DNA from: Streptomyces sp. TP-A0874
GTDB taxonomy: Bacteria > Actinomycetota > Actinomycetes > Streptomycetales > Streptomycetaceae
Reading direction: 5' to 3'
Assembly: GCF_001748085.1 (NCBI RefSeq)
Contig: NZ_BBZK01000007.1
Coordinates: forward strand, 1 to 64,000
DNA: 64,000 nucleotides
Position numbers and translations under genes: made by a program
Part shown: positions 34,814 to 43,850 of the stretch, one piece after another
How positions within the stretch are numbered: the first letter of the stretch is position 1
Layout of the letters: the number at the start of each line of letters is the position of its first letter
Notes under the pieces: model-generated
Told to the model about the DNA's origin: nothing
Seen by the model: only the letters and a program-made list of their open reading frames with translations
Database searches by the model: none

Positions 34814-35600
34814 ATTGTCCGTGTTCCCTTGCTTTCGCCCGAAGAAAAGCGACCGACTCCTTGCGAGGAAGCGCGTCACCCAGGGCGAGAGTGTAGGTGC
34901 GTTGCAACGTCCCAACCAGAGCAGGGGAGTCATGGAGCCTCCCCATGAGTACACCCTCGCCGTAGGCGACCGGCGGCTGGTCATCGAACATCATCAGCGA
35001 CAGCATCCCCTGAAGCAGAGGGTGGTAGCCCGCTCCGAAAGGAAGGACGTGGACGCGGATCCGCTCCTGCTCCACCATGCGAACGATGTGGGTCAGCTGC
35101 TCCGCCATGATCTCTGGGCTGCCGACATGGCGGTGTAGTACCGCCTCGTCCAACAGAACGCAGACCAGTGGAGTTGCTGGGTTGGAAAGGATCTTTCCGC
35201 GCTCCAGCCGTGTGACGAGGAGCCTGTCACATTCCTCTTCACTCCGGGGGATGACGCTCGGCCGCAGTACTGCACGGGCGTATCCCTCCGTCTGGAGGAT
35301 GCCGGGTACGAGGGAGAGTGCGAACTCCTGGATCACCGTCGCCTGCTGTTCGAGCTGCCGGGCCGCCTCGAAGTAGTCGGCGACCGCCACGTCCTCCTGC
35401 GGCAGGAAGCTGCTCAGCACATCGCCCGTGTTCAGGGCGCCGTCCAGCCGTCGCGCGTCCTCCTTCGACGGGATGCGGCGCCCTGCCTCGATGTGGGCGA
35501 TGTGCGAACGGGTCATGATCGCCAGGTTGGCCAGGTCCTGTTGGGTCAGACCGGCCGCTTCACGTTGGGCCCGGAGCCATTCCCCATAGATGTTACTCAC
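34806..35600 (-). CDS. XRE-family regulator with DUF5753 domain (Scr1/WhiJ type)
   Basis: A 264-residue regulator. The N-terminal helix-turn-helix is EWLRAQREAAGLTQQDLANL through MTRSHIAHIEAGRR; the C-terminal DUF5753 domain carries SLVPGILQTEGYARAVL, VLLDEAVLHRHVGSPEIM and HVLPFGAGYHPLLQGMLSLM. This architecture is typical of Streptomyces developmental and TA-like regulators paired with DUF397. GTG 35600 is chosen because AAAGGAG lies 7 bases upstream; the frame is open to 35699. It is divergent from two small coupled genes and convergent with hsdS, so the pair sits inside the restriction locus in opposite orientation. Confidence 0.9.
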   Translation of the reverse strand: MSNIYGEWLRAQREAAGLTQQDLANLAIMTRSHIAHIEAGRRIPSKEDARRLDGALNTGDVLSSFLPQEDVAVADYFEAARQLEQQATVIQEFALSLVPGILQTEGYARAVLRPSVIPRSEEECDRLLVTRLERGKILSNPATPLVCVLLDEAVLHRHVGSPEIMAEQLTHIVRMVEQERIRVHVLPFGAGYHPLLQGMLSLMMFDDQPPVAYGEGVLMGRLHDSPALVGTLQRTYTLALGDALPRKESVAFLRAKAREHGQYD

Positions 35601-35737
35601 AGTCAACTCCTTTGTGACGGAGCCGATGTCACCTCGCCACCCCTGGTCAGAGTAGTCGCCAGGGTTCCAGTCTGTGAGTGAATCGCTACACAGCGGCACT
35701 GTTCGTTCGATGTGAACGGAGCCGCACAGACAAGGGA

Positions 35738-35766
35738 CCCCCGCGACCGCTGGAACGGTCCGGGGG
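35738..35766 (+). terminator. hairpin in the leader of the small-gene pair
   Basis: CCCCCG (35738-35743) pairs with CGGGGG (35761-35766), with ACCG/CGGT inside and a CTGGAA loop. It sits about 30 bases before GTG 35797. It could be an attenuator or a terminator; there is no clear T-tract. Confidence 0.45.
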
Positions 35767-35796
35767 CATGGCCGTCAACAAACAGGAAATGACAGC

Positions 35797-36162
35797 GTGT
35801 TGCACTCTATCGCCCACCTCTTCGAGCCGCTGCTGCGGCTCCTCTGGCCCTCGCCCGGGCGGCACCGGTTGCCAGCGACACGGCCCGCGCCCGCCCCCGC
35901 ACCCGCCCCCGCGCGCGCCCTCGCTCCGTCGATGCCCACCCATCCCCTGGTCCGGCGCCGCCCGCCCGAGACCCTTCCGCCCGAGATGCTCCCGTCTGGT
36001 GAGACAGGTTCCCTCGCCCACCCCTACTTCCTCGCCCACGAGCGGCAGACGGCTGCCTACCGGCGGCGTTCTCGCCCTGGGGTCCTCTGGATCGCCGGGT
36101 ACGGCATCGACATCGGCCCGCACCTGATTCACGGAATCCACGGAACGGAGATGGCGGCATGA
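35797..36162 (+). CDS. small hypothetical protein, first of a coupled pair
   Basis: A 121-residue protein of unknown function. It starts with a hydrophobic helix (HSIAHLFEPLLRLLW), has a Pro/Ala/Arg-rich middle and ends with RPGVLWIAGYGIDIGPHLIH. Similar short Pro/Arg-rich proteins occur beside XRE/DUF397 loci in Streptomyces, from memory only. GTG 35797 lies behind AACAGGAAATGACAGC. The stop overlaps the next gene's start by four bases (ATGA). It is divergent from the XRE gene across a 196-bp region, so the XRE protein is a candidate regulator. Confidence 0.6.
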   Translation: MLHSIAHLFEPLLRLLWPSPGRHRLPATRPAPAPAPAPARALAPSMPTHPLVRRRPPETLPPEMLPSGETGSLAHPYFLAHERQTAAYRRRSRPGVLWIAGYGIDIGPHLIHGIHGTEMAA

Positions 36163-36467
36163 CCGAGCAGTCGACGGACACCATGCGCCTGCTGCCCTGG
36201 CCCGGCCCCGAAGGCAAGCCCTGCTACCTCGTCGGGAGCGACAGCGGGTTCGTCGCCCACGTCGCGGACAACATCGAGAGCACCCAGCTCGATATGGCCA
36301 CGGAGCTACTCGATCACGTCGAGGACATGCTCAGCGATCCGCAAGTCACCCCGGAACAGCTCCGCTACGTCATTGCCCGGATGGCCGAATCGCTCCGTGA
36401 AGTGCACCGAGTCGCGCGGAGCCGGGGCGCCCGTCTGATCCCTCCGGCCCTCGACGGAGACGGATAA
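36159..36467 (+). CDS. small hypothetical protein, second of a coupled pair
   Basis: A 102-residue soluble, acidic protein with no catalytic motif that I recognise. It begins MTEQSTDTMRLLPWPGPEG and has a central helical part, MATELLDHVEDMLSDPQVTP, then EQLRYVIARMAESLREVHRV. It starts inside the stop of the preceding gene (ATGA), so production is coupled. The conserved LLPW start and regular helices suggest a small partner protein, perhaps of the 121-residue protein. No further function can be supported. Confidence 0.62.
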   Translation: MTEQSTDTMRLLPWPGPEGKPCYLVGSDSGFVAHVADNIESTQLDMATELLDHVEDMLSDPQVTPEQLRYVIARMAESLREVHRVARSRGARLIPPALDGDG

Positions 36468-36662
36468 CGAGCGGATCAGGCACCGGCGCACACAAGCCGG
36501 ACTCCCGCGCTCACCTCGGCGCTCCGGGACACCGCTGTCCCGTCGCTCCGCTCCACCGCCGGGGCTGGAACTCCCCACCGCACCCTCGCCGATGACGCAG
36601 AATGGACCATCTGGGCTGAGCGGCAGCGACGGTGACCGTCGGCAGACGGAGAGCGCGGGGGC

Positions 36663-39600
36663 ATGGCGGTGGCGGTACAGGTCGAGCGGGACGAGGTGGA
36701 GCGGCCGATCGTCGCCCAGCTCCGGGCGATGGGGTGGACGCACGTGCCCGGCAAGGAGATCGGCACGCTTGACGTGGGCCTCCCGCTCCTCGCCGACAAG
36801 CTGGACACGGCCCTGCGCCGGATCAACGTCCGTGCGGCGGACGGCGAGCCGTGGATGGACGAGACGGACGTCAGACGCTCCATCGCGGAGCTGGCGTCCG
36901 TCTCCTTGGCAGGGGGCGTGGAGAAGGCCAACTTCGCCGCCACCGACCTGCTCCTCAGCGGCTTCGTCCTCACCGGCCCGTCCGCCGCGCACGGCGGGCC
37001 GTCCGCGACCGTGCAGTACATCGAATGGCACGAGGAGCGCACGGGCCGGAACGAGTTCACCGTCGTAGACCAACTACGGGTGAGGAACCGTTCGGGCTAT
37101 GTGTCGATACTCGACATCGTCCTCTTCGTGAACGGCGTTCCGCTCGCCGTCATTGAATGCAAGAGCCCCGACCTCACCGACCCCATCCACAGGGCTGTGG
37201 TCGACCTGCGCGACTACGCCGGCGCACCCCTTCCTGATGATGACCGTGAAGGGGAGGGGCTGCCGCGACCGGCCGACGTCCCGGAACTCTTCCGTACAGT
37301 GCAGTTGCTGGTGGCGGCCACCGCCGAGACCGCCTACGTCGGCACCCTCAGCTCCACATCGGACCACTTCCACCCGTGGCGTTCCGTCGAGCCGGAGAGC
37401 GAGGCGAGGCTCACCGCAGAAGCACCCGACGCCGTCGGCCGGCTCAATGAGCGGCACAAGCTTGTCGGCGTGGTGCTGCGGCCCGCCGCGCTCCTCAATG
37501 TCGTACGGCACTACATCATCCCGTTGCCCGTGGAGAGCGAATCCGGGGGGACGCGCACGGTCAAGGCCGTCGCCCGGCACCAGCAGTACCGGGCAGCCGA
37601 GAAGGCCGTGCGGAAGCTGCTCACGGGCAGGACGCGCAGTGGGCCCATGTCAGAGGACGAGCGCGGCGGGGTCATCTGGCACACCCAGGGCTCCGGCAAG
37701 AGCCTGACCATGACGTTTCTCGTCCGCCGGATGCATTTACACCATCGGCTCAGTGAGTTCACCGTGGTCGTGGTCACCGACCGGAGAGACCTCCAACGCC
37801 AGCTCTCCAGGACTCTGAAGCTGAGCGAGTCCGAAGTCGAGACGGCCAAGACGGCGACCCAGATGGAAGGGTTGCTACGCGACGGCGGTCGGCGGGTCGT
37901 CTTTGCGATGATCCAGAAGTACGGGGCGGGCGGCTTCAGCTTCGAGGACGAAGCCGCAGAGGCCGGAGGCGGGGACGAGCGGGACCTGACGAAGGAGTAC
38001 CGGGAGGCCGAGCGGGCCAGGCGCGAAGGCCGGGCGGTGAAGCGGCGGCCGGTGCCCAACTTCCCCGAGTGCAACACCTCCTCCGACATCCTCGTCCTCG
38101 TCGACGAGGCACACCGCTCACACACCAGCCTGCTGCACGCGGCGCTGCGGAAGGCCGTCCCCAACGCCGCGAAGATCGGTTTCACCGGCACCCCGATCAC
38201 GACGGGCAAAGAAGAGGACACCCGCCGGATCTTCAGCGGAGGCCCCGACCGGGGCTTTCTCGACACCTACCGGATGGCTGACGCCGAGCACGACGGCGTC
38301 GTCGTCCGCATCCGCTACGAGGGCCGCACCGGGCAGGGCAAGGTCTTCGACAAGGACGGCCTGGACCGCGATTTCGCGGACCTCATCCGGGACCGTACGG
38401 ATGACGAGCGGCGGCAGCTGCTGCGGCGCTGGCCCACCGAACGTGATGTCGCAGAATCCCGGCCGATGATCCGGGCCAAGGCCGAGGACATGCTGGAGCA
38501 CTGGGTGACCTCGGTGTTGCCGAATGGCGATTTCAAGGCGCAGGTCGCCGCGGTCAGCCGGAAGGCCGCGGTCGAGTACCACCACGCGCTGCGGGAGGCC
38601 CGCGACGCCCTGCTGGCAGAACTCGCCGCGTTCGACCCCGAGTCGGTGGCCGGCATCCCGCTGGAGGAACTGCCGCGGCGGCTGCGGTACCTGTTCCAGG
38701 CGTACCAGTACCGCTCGCTACTGCGCCGGATCGACTTCGTGCCGGTGATCTCCCCGGTGCTGAGCGCAAGCTACGCCGTTGGCTGTACTGGACCGACCCC
38801 TCGCGGCAGGAGGGGTACATCGAGCGGTTCCACCAGGCGTTTCCGCAACTACCACCGGAGCCCGACTGGGTCGCCACCACACCGTTCCATGTGCCGGCGC
38901 AGCGGGAGGCCCATGTACCGGCGCAGCGGAAAGCGGAGACGCCGGCGGCCTGGATGGGCGACAACCCGTGGTCGGAGGAGGAACCGGAGAGCGCGGGAGC
39001 GCCGTCGGTCGAGCCGGACCCCGTCCACCCGGAGAGCCCCATCGCCTTCCTCATCGTCAAGTCCATGCTGCTCACCGGTTTCGACGCCCCACGCGAGCAG
39101 GTGCTCTACCTGGACCGGCCGATCCGGGACGCCGAACTCCTCCAGGCGGTGGCCCGGGTCAACCGGCCGATGCCGGGCAAGGAGATCGGCTATGTCGTGG
39201 ACTACTACGGGGTGTTCGAGCATCTGAAGGGGGCGCTGGCCGAGTACCGGCAGGTCGACATCGACGACACCATGCGCGGTATGGCCGACGAGATCGGCGG
39301 GCTCGGGCCGGCCGCCGACGCGGTGCGCCGTTTCCTGGCCGAGCACGGCGTCGCGGATGACGCGCTCACCGACTTCACCGCGGTGCGGTCCGCCGCACTC
39401 GCCTTCGAGGACGAGAACGCGCGCTCCGGGTTCGACGAGGTGCTGCACGAGTTCCTCACCGCGCTGGAGCGAGTGCTTCCGCACGAGCACGGCCTGGAGT
39501 ACGTGGCCGACGCCCGCCGCTGGGGACTGCTGCAGAAGCGCATCCGCACCCTGTACCGGGACGCGCCGGGCGCGTCGTTCGCGCTGCGCGGGTACGGCCG

Positions 39601-40252
39601 AAAGGTGCGGGCGATGATCGCGGACCACCTCGAAGGGCCGGAGATAGACCAGGTGATCGCCCCTGTATCGCTGGCCTCGCCGCTCTTCGACGAGAAGGTG
39701 CGGGCCATGGAGCCCCGGGAGGCCGCGGCGGAGATGAAACACGCGCTCCGTTTCCACTTGGAGGAGCGGGTCAAGCGGGAGGACCCGGAGAAGTACACCC
39801 GGCTCTCGCAGCGGCTCGAAGAGATTTTGCGGGAGCTGCCCGACCGCTTCGAGGAGCAGATCGAAGCCTATGGCCCGCTGTTCGCCGAGGTCAGACAGGA
39901 GACCGAGACGGCCCCGAGGCTGGCCGGCCTCAGCCCCTTGGAGCAGCGGATGCACCGGCTGCTGGAACAGCAGCTGGAGGGGCAGCCCGGAGTGGCGCGG
40001 CCAGTCGACGACATCCGTCCGCTGGTCAAGGCCGTGTGCGACACCGCTGCCTCGGTCATGGCCAAGGAGTCCTACCAGGGGCAGAGCCAGGATCTCGACA
40101 TCCTGGCACACCGGATGCAGACGGAGCTGCTCAAGGGCGGGCTGCGGCCCGCCACGACCGACTGGGGGCCACTGAAGTACGTCGCCGAGCGACTCGCCGC
40201 GTTCGCGGCGACCATCCCGGAGGACTTCCTGGCCAGGTCCCGGGGAGAATAG
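36663..40252 (+). pseudogene. hsdR: type I restriction endonuclease subunit HsdR, frameshifted
   Basis: Two overlapping frames together encode an HsdR of about 1,196 residues. Frame one (from ATG 36663) carries the nuclease motif (ILDIVLFVNG, then LAVIECKSPD, near residue 163), the Walker A loop GVIWHTQGSGKSLTM (near 342), the DEAH box LVDEAHRSHTSLL and GFTGTPI. Near 38757-38770 the homology leaves this frame; the second frame continues ERKLRRWLYWTDPSRQEGYI with helicase motifs LLTGFDAPREQ and ARVNRPMPGKE and the C-terminal helical domain. Deletion of one base (or seven, between AGCGC repeats) explains the break. As written, translocation and cleavage would be lost while methylation stays possible. 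A sequencing error remains possible. Confidence 0.85.
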
Positions 40253-40256
40253 GGCG

Positions 40257-41063
40257 GTGGCCACCAGCATCGTCGACCGATCCACCAGGACTCTCGCCCA
40301 TGGGAGCCGGCTCGTTGTCGACGGTCTGGCGCTGGGCGTGCGGGTCAGCGCCCGTCGCAAGCGGTTCGCGTTGACCGTGGAGACCGACGGTGGCCTGACG
40401 CTGCACCTGCCCGAGGGGCGCCCGGTGGCGGAGGCGGAGGATTTCGTCCGGGCCAACTGGTCCTGGCTGAAGGGCAAACGGGCACTGCGCGAGCGGACCC
40501 GCCCGCTCAGCCCCGCCAAGTGTCTGGTCGAGGGCGAGGTCGTCCGCTATCTGGGCCGCTCGTACCGGCTTGCGATCGACCCGGGCCGGCCTGCTCATGC
40601 CCGGGTCCGGCTCATCGCCGGACGGCTGACCCTGAGTGAGGAACAGGCCCAGGACGCGGAGCGGGGCAGAGCGGCTCTGGTGGACTGGTACTGCCGGGCC
40701 GGGCGGGCTTGGGCCGTTGGCCGGTTCCAGCCCTGGGCGGCCCGGATGGCGGTCGCTGAACCGGAGCTTGAGGTATGCGACCTCGGGGGGCGCTGGGGGC
40801 GTTACCGGCCGGCAGAAGGCCGGCGTGGACCGGGGCGGATGAGCCTCGGTTGGCCGTTGTTCCAGCTGCCGATGCATCTCGTCGACTACGTCACCGCTCA
40901 TGAACTGGCTCATGTGCGGGTGCCGGGGCATCGTGCGGACTTCTGGCGGCTGCTGGGGCAGGCGCTGCCGGAGTACGAGGAACGAAGGGCCGAGCTTGAC
41001 GAACTGGGGCGCCGTATGTGGATGGGGGAGATCGCCCCGGCACCAGGTGACGCGGGCCGCTGA
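40257..41063 (+). CDS. DUF45/YgjP-like M48-type zinc metallopeptidase
   Basis: A 268-residue predicted metallopeptidase. The zinc site is VTAHELAHVRVPGHRADFWRL (HExxH near residue 215, third ligand in the following PGH/DFW region). The N-terminal beta-rich part (RVSARRKRFALTVETDGGLT) and the CDLGGRWGRYRP segment are typical of YgjP/DUF45 proteins, which are often found beside type I restriction genes. Start GTG 40257 lies four bases after the hsdR stop, so it belongs to the hsdR transcript. Target protein unknown; a role in controlling restriction or in defence is inferred from position only. Confidence 0.82.
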   Translation: MATSIVDRSTRTLAHGSRLVVDGLALGVRVSARRKRFALTVETDGGLTLHLPEGRPVAEAEDFVRANWSWLKGKRALRERTRPLSPAKCLVEGEVVRYLGRSYRLAIDPGRPAHARVRLIAGRLTLSEEQAQDAERGRAALVDWYCRAGRAWAVGRFQPWAARMAVAEPELEVCDLGGRWGRYRPAEGRRGPGRMSLGWPLFQLPMHLVDYVTAHELAHVRVPGHRADFWRLLGQALPEYEERRAELDELGRRMWMGEIAPAPGDAGR

Positions 41064-41100
41064 ACCTCCCTATCGTGGTGGCGGGCCAGCGATGGGAGGT
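41064..41100 (+). promoter_or_regulatory. hairpin masking the TauE ribosome-binding site
   Basis: ACCTCCC (41064-41070) begins right after the metallopeptidase stop codon and is the perfect complement of GGGAGGT (41094-41100), which contains the Shine-Dalgarno sequence of the next gene; ATCG/CGAT extends the stem with one bulged base. Ribosomes finishing the upstream gene would open the hairpin, which would couple translation of the exporter to the metallopeptidase. Confidence 0.6.
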
Positions 41101-41105
41101 CGGCG

Positions 41106-41870
41106 GTGGCCGGGATGGATCTGTCGGTCCTCATCGCGCTCGGCCTGCTCGGGTTCATCGGCGGGGTGGGGATCACCACGGTGGGACCCGGTGGTGTGCT
41201 GCCCACCATCGCGCTGTTCACCCTGACCGACCTGACACCGGCGCAGGTGGCCGGCACCGCCATCGTGACCCACGTCGCCACCGGGGTACTGGGCACGGCC
41301 GCCTACACCCGGTCGGGCCAGCTGCGTGAACCCGGGACCCGGCGCACGGCGCTGATCCTGTCGGCGACCGCGCTGTTCGGCACCCCGCTCGGTGTAGTGA
41401 TCAACACCTCGGTGTCCAAGCAGGCGTTCGGGCTGGTGCTTGCGGTGTTCGTGGCCGGCGTGGCGGCCCTGGTGTGGTACCGGGACCGCCACGAACAGGC
41501 CGCCACGATGACGCAGCCGCCCACCGGGCTGGTGGCGGTGCTGGGATTGGCCGTGGCCGTCGCGGCGGGCATCGTCGGCATCGGCGGGCCGATGCTCACC
41601 GTTCCCCTGCTGGTCGCACTGGGCCTGCCCGTGCTGGAGTCCGTCGCCTCCGCTCAGGTGCAGTCGATCGTCATCGCCGCCGTGGGGACCGTGGGCTACC
41701 TCGGCCAAGGCGCCATCGACTGGCCGCTGGCCGCGCTGGTCGGCATCCCCGAACTCGCCGGGGTGCTCCTGGGCTGGAAGATCGCCCACGCGCTGCCCAC
41801 CCGCACCCTCAAACGCGTCCTGATCGTCACGCTGTTCGCCCTCGCCCCGTACCTCGCCCTGCACAGCTGA
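41106..41870 (+). CDS. TauE/SafE family sulfite/organosulfonate exporter-like membrane protein
   Basis: A 254-residue inner-membrane protein with about eight hydrophobic helices. The two family repeats are visible: LLGFIGGVGITTVGPGGVL at the start and AAGIVGIGGPMLTVPLLVAL in the middle, each with the Gly-rich turn before the second helix. A substrate such as sulfite or another small anion is typical of the family but not proven. GTG 41106 is preceded by GGGAGG. It follows the metallopeptidase by 42 bases. Confidence 0.85.
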   Translation: MAGMDLSVLIALGLLGFIGGVGITTVGPGGVLPTIALFTLTDLTPAQVAGTAIVTHVATGVLGTAAYTRSGQLREPGTRRTALILSATALFGTPLGVVINTSVSKQAFGLVLAVFVAGVAALVWYRDRHEQAATMTQPPTGLVAVLGLAVAVAAGIVGIGGPMLTVPLLVALGLPVLESVASAQVQSIVIAAVGTVGYLGQGAIDWPLAALVGIPELAGVLLGWKIAHALPTRTLKRVLIVTLFALAPYLALHS

Positions 41871-42059
41871 CCACCATGGCCGGCGCAGCTTGTCGAGGGT
41901 GGACTGCTGCGAGGGCGTGTCGTTGCGTCCCGGTACTGCCTTCCCCGGGCGAACGCCCCAGCCCGCGGATATTGCTTGGTTCCGTAGCCTCCCGAGGCGG
42001 TACCGTCCGGTGTTTCGGACCAACGCCTTGCCCGGGCCTGCGACCAGAGAGTGGCGATC

Positions 42060-42413
42060 ATGACAAGTCGGCCTGCGACAACGACTCTGTGGCGTCCTAC
42101 GGGGCCCAGGGAACTGGAGCTGGTGCAGCAGCTCGGCTGGCGCGCCTGGCCGCCGCGCCTGCCCGAGCAGCCGATCTTCTACCCGATCCTCGACGAGGAC
42201 TACGCGATCAAGATCGCCAGGGACTGGAACGTCAAGCATGATGGTGCGGGTTTCGTCACCCGCTTCGAGGTCGAGACCGAGTTCTTGGCTCGCTACCCGG
42301 TCCGGCAGGCTGGTGGACGGACGATCCTTGAGCTGTGGGTCCCCGCTGAGGAGCTCGACGACTTCAACGCCCACCTCATCGGAGAGATCCAGGTGGTACA
42401 CGAGTTCCACTGA
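42060..42413 (+). CDS. hypothetical protein of a conserved Streptomyces family
   Basis: A 117-residue soluble protein. Conserved-looking blocks are TTLWRPTGPRELELVQQLGW, WPPRLPEQPIFYPILDEDYA, IKIARDWNVKHDGAGFVTRF and LELWVPAEELDDFNAHLIGE. Very similar proteins are common in Streptomyces and are sometimes labelled ADP-ribosylation/crystallin J1, a label I do not see supported by any motif. ATG 42060 is chosen; GTG 42051 is in frame. The 189-bp gap upstream contains no other gene. Confidence 0.7.
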   Translation: MTSRPATTTLWRPTGPRELELVQQLGWRAWPPRLPEQPIFYPILDEDYAIKIARDWNVKHDGAGFVTRFEVETEFLARYPVRQAGGRTILELWVPAEELDDFNAHLIGEIQVVHEFH

Positions 42414-42535
42414 CCTCCGCTCCGTGCCGCAGCAGGCCGCTGAGGCCACGAGGGAGCTGGAGCACCGGCAGTCTGAGAGCGACGGTCGCCCCCGCGATGA
42501 ACCCGGCCCGTTGCGGTGGCTCTAGGCTGCCGGCC

Positions 42536-42904
42536 ATGGGCAGGCGCAGGGTTCGCCGCATCGTGGTGGGCGGCACGGTCTACGGCTGGTGCTTCGGGCA
42601 CCGGCACGACCGGGTGCGCGGCTATTCCGGGTGCAGCAGCACAGTGACGTTGTGGCGCTCCGGGAGCCGGACCGGTCTGCGTCTGGTGTTCCAGCCGGGA
42701 CCCGGCCGGGTCATCGCCGGTGGATACCTCGACGAGGGCGCGGTGGTGCGCCTGTCGGACGGGGCGTACCTGAACCTCCACAGGCCCGGCAGCGTGAGGG
42801 CGTTGCTGGACGAGGCCCTGGCCCGGGAACTGTTTCCCGTGGCCGGGGCGGTTGAGGTGGACGGCTGGCCCCTGTTCGACGCCGTGGCGGACCGGGGCCT
42901 CTGA
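42536..42904 (+). CDS. small hypothetical protein
   Basis: A 122-residue protein, basic at the start (MGRRRVRRIVVGGTVYGWCF), then a beta-rich part (STVTLWRSGSRTGLRLVFQP, VVRLSDGAYLNLHRPGSVRA) and a helical end LLDEALARELFPVAG. It resembles short Streptomyces proteins of unknown function with the pattern NLHxPGxARALLDEAL. No operon partner; it converges on the alpha/beta hydrolase gene with a 25-bp gap. Confidence 0.6.
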   Translation: MGRRRVRRIVVGGTVYGWCFGHRHDRVRGYSGCSSTVTLWRSGSRTGLRLVFQPGPGRVIAGGYLDEGAVVRLSDGAYLNLHRPGSVRALLDEALARELFPVAGAVEVDGWPLFDAVADRGL

Positions 42905-42929
42905 GGCCGTCCCGGTGCGCCGGCCGGCG

Positions 42930-43850
42930 TCAGTCTGTCCGCACGGCGCGGATCAGGTGCCGGGCCACGGTGCTCGCCCCCTCCTCGCCGATGAGCACGG
43001 TGTAGTGGTTGGTGTCGGCGACTCGGTGGGTCCCGATCCGTTGCGGGTCGAGTGCGGCGGCGGCCAGGCGCTGTTCGTCGTACAGCCCCTGCGCTTCGTC
43101 CATCAGTCCGCGCTCCGCCCAGAGCAGTTCCGCCGGGCAGCGGAGGCCGTGCAGGGCGCTCTCGGGGAGCAGGTCCGCTCCGTCGGTGCGTACCGCATCG
43201 ATGTGGCAGGAGGAGCGCAGCTCGGGCTCGCGGCCGACGAGGTCGCGCTGGACGTAGGCGTCCGCCCAGGGTGACCAGTAGTCGGCGAAGGCCGGGTGTG
43301 CCTGCCAGAACTCCCGGTAGGCCGCGCGGTCCGGGAAGGTCATCGAGAGGCGCTCCATGGCGGGGCCGATGATGGCGGTCAGCAGCTCGTCCGGGTCCAG
43401 GTGGGCGGGGACGGGGAAGCTGAGGCCGCCGTCCACCAGGAGCAGGGAGGTGAACTCCTCCGGGTGGCGGAGGGCCGTCTCTACGGCGACGAAGGCCCCC
43501 ATCGAGTGGCCGGTGAGCACGGCTCCTCGCAGTTCCAGCGCGTCGGCCAGCGCGGCCACGTCGGCGGCGTGCGCCGCCATCCCGTACGGGCCGGGCAGGG
43601 TGCCGCTGCCGGCTCTGCCCCGGAGGTCCGGGGCGACCAGCGTGACGCGTCCGGCGAGCCGGTCGGCGACGCGCGCCCAGCTGAGGGCGTTGGCGGTGAT
43701 GCCGTGCAGCGCCACCGCGACCGGTGCGTCGGGATCTGCGGCGGGCCACCGCAGTACGGTCAGCTCCCCTCCGGCTACGGGGACGCGGAGTTCCTCGTAC
43801 TTCTCCCAGGCGGGCGGTGCGGCGCTGTCGTGGGGGCTGCTCTGGGTCAT
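42930..43850 (-). CDS. alpha/beta hydrolase, last gene of the liv-like operon
   Basis: A 306-residue alpha/beta-hydrolase. VALHGITANALSWARVADRL contains the oxyanion HG motif, VLTGHSMGAFVAVETAL the nucleophile elbow (Ser in GHSMG), and ADTNHYTVLIG the catalytic histidine; the acid is probably in the LLWAERG region. A cap domain occupies roughly residues 145-215. The start ATG 43850 overlaps the livM-like stop by four bases (ATGA), so it is made together with an ABC importer, which suggests it acts on the imported compound, an ester, amide or lactone. Confidence 0.85.
   Translation of the reverse strand: MTQSSPHDSAAPPAWEKYEELRVPVAGGELTVLRWPAADPDAPVAVALHGITANALSWARVADRLAGRVTLVAPDLRGRAGSGTLPGPYGMAAHAADVAALADALELRGAVLTGHSMGAFVAVETALRHPEEFTSLLLVDGGLSFPVPAHLDPDELLTAIIGPAMERLSMTFPDRAAYREFWQAHPAFADYWSPWADAYVQRDLVGREPELRSSCHIDAVRTDGADLLPESALHGLRCPAELLWAERGLMDEAQGLYDEQRLAAAALDPQRIGTHRVADTNHYTVLIGEEGASTVARHLIRAVRTD

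Noticed and set aside
38745..38775. Programmed frameshift in hsdR
   Set aside because: No slippery heptamer and no downstream stimulatory hairpin were seen; HsdR proteins are not known to use recoding, so mutation or sequencing error is preferred.
42060..42413. ADP-ribosylation/crystallin J1 label for the 117-residue protein
   Set aside because: The label is used for similar proteins, but the ADP-ribosylhydrolase motifs are absent and the protein is far too short.
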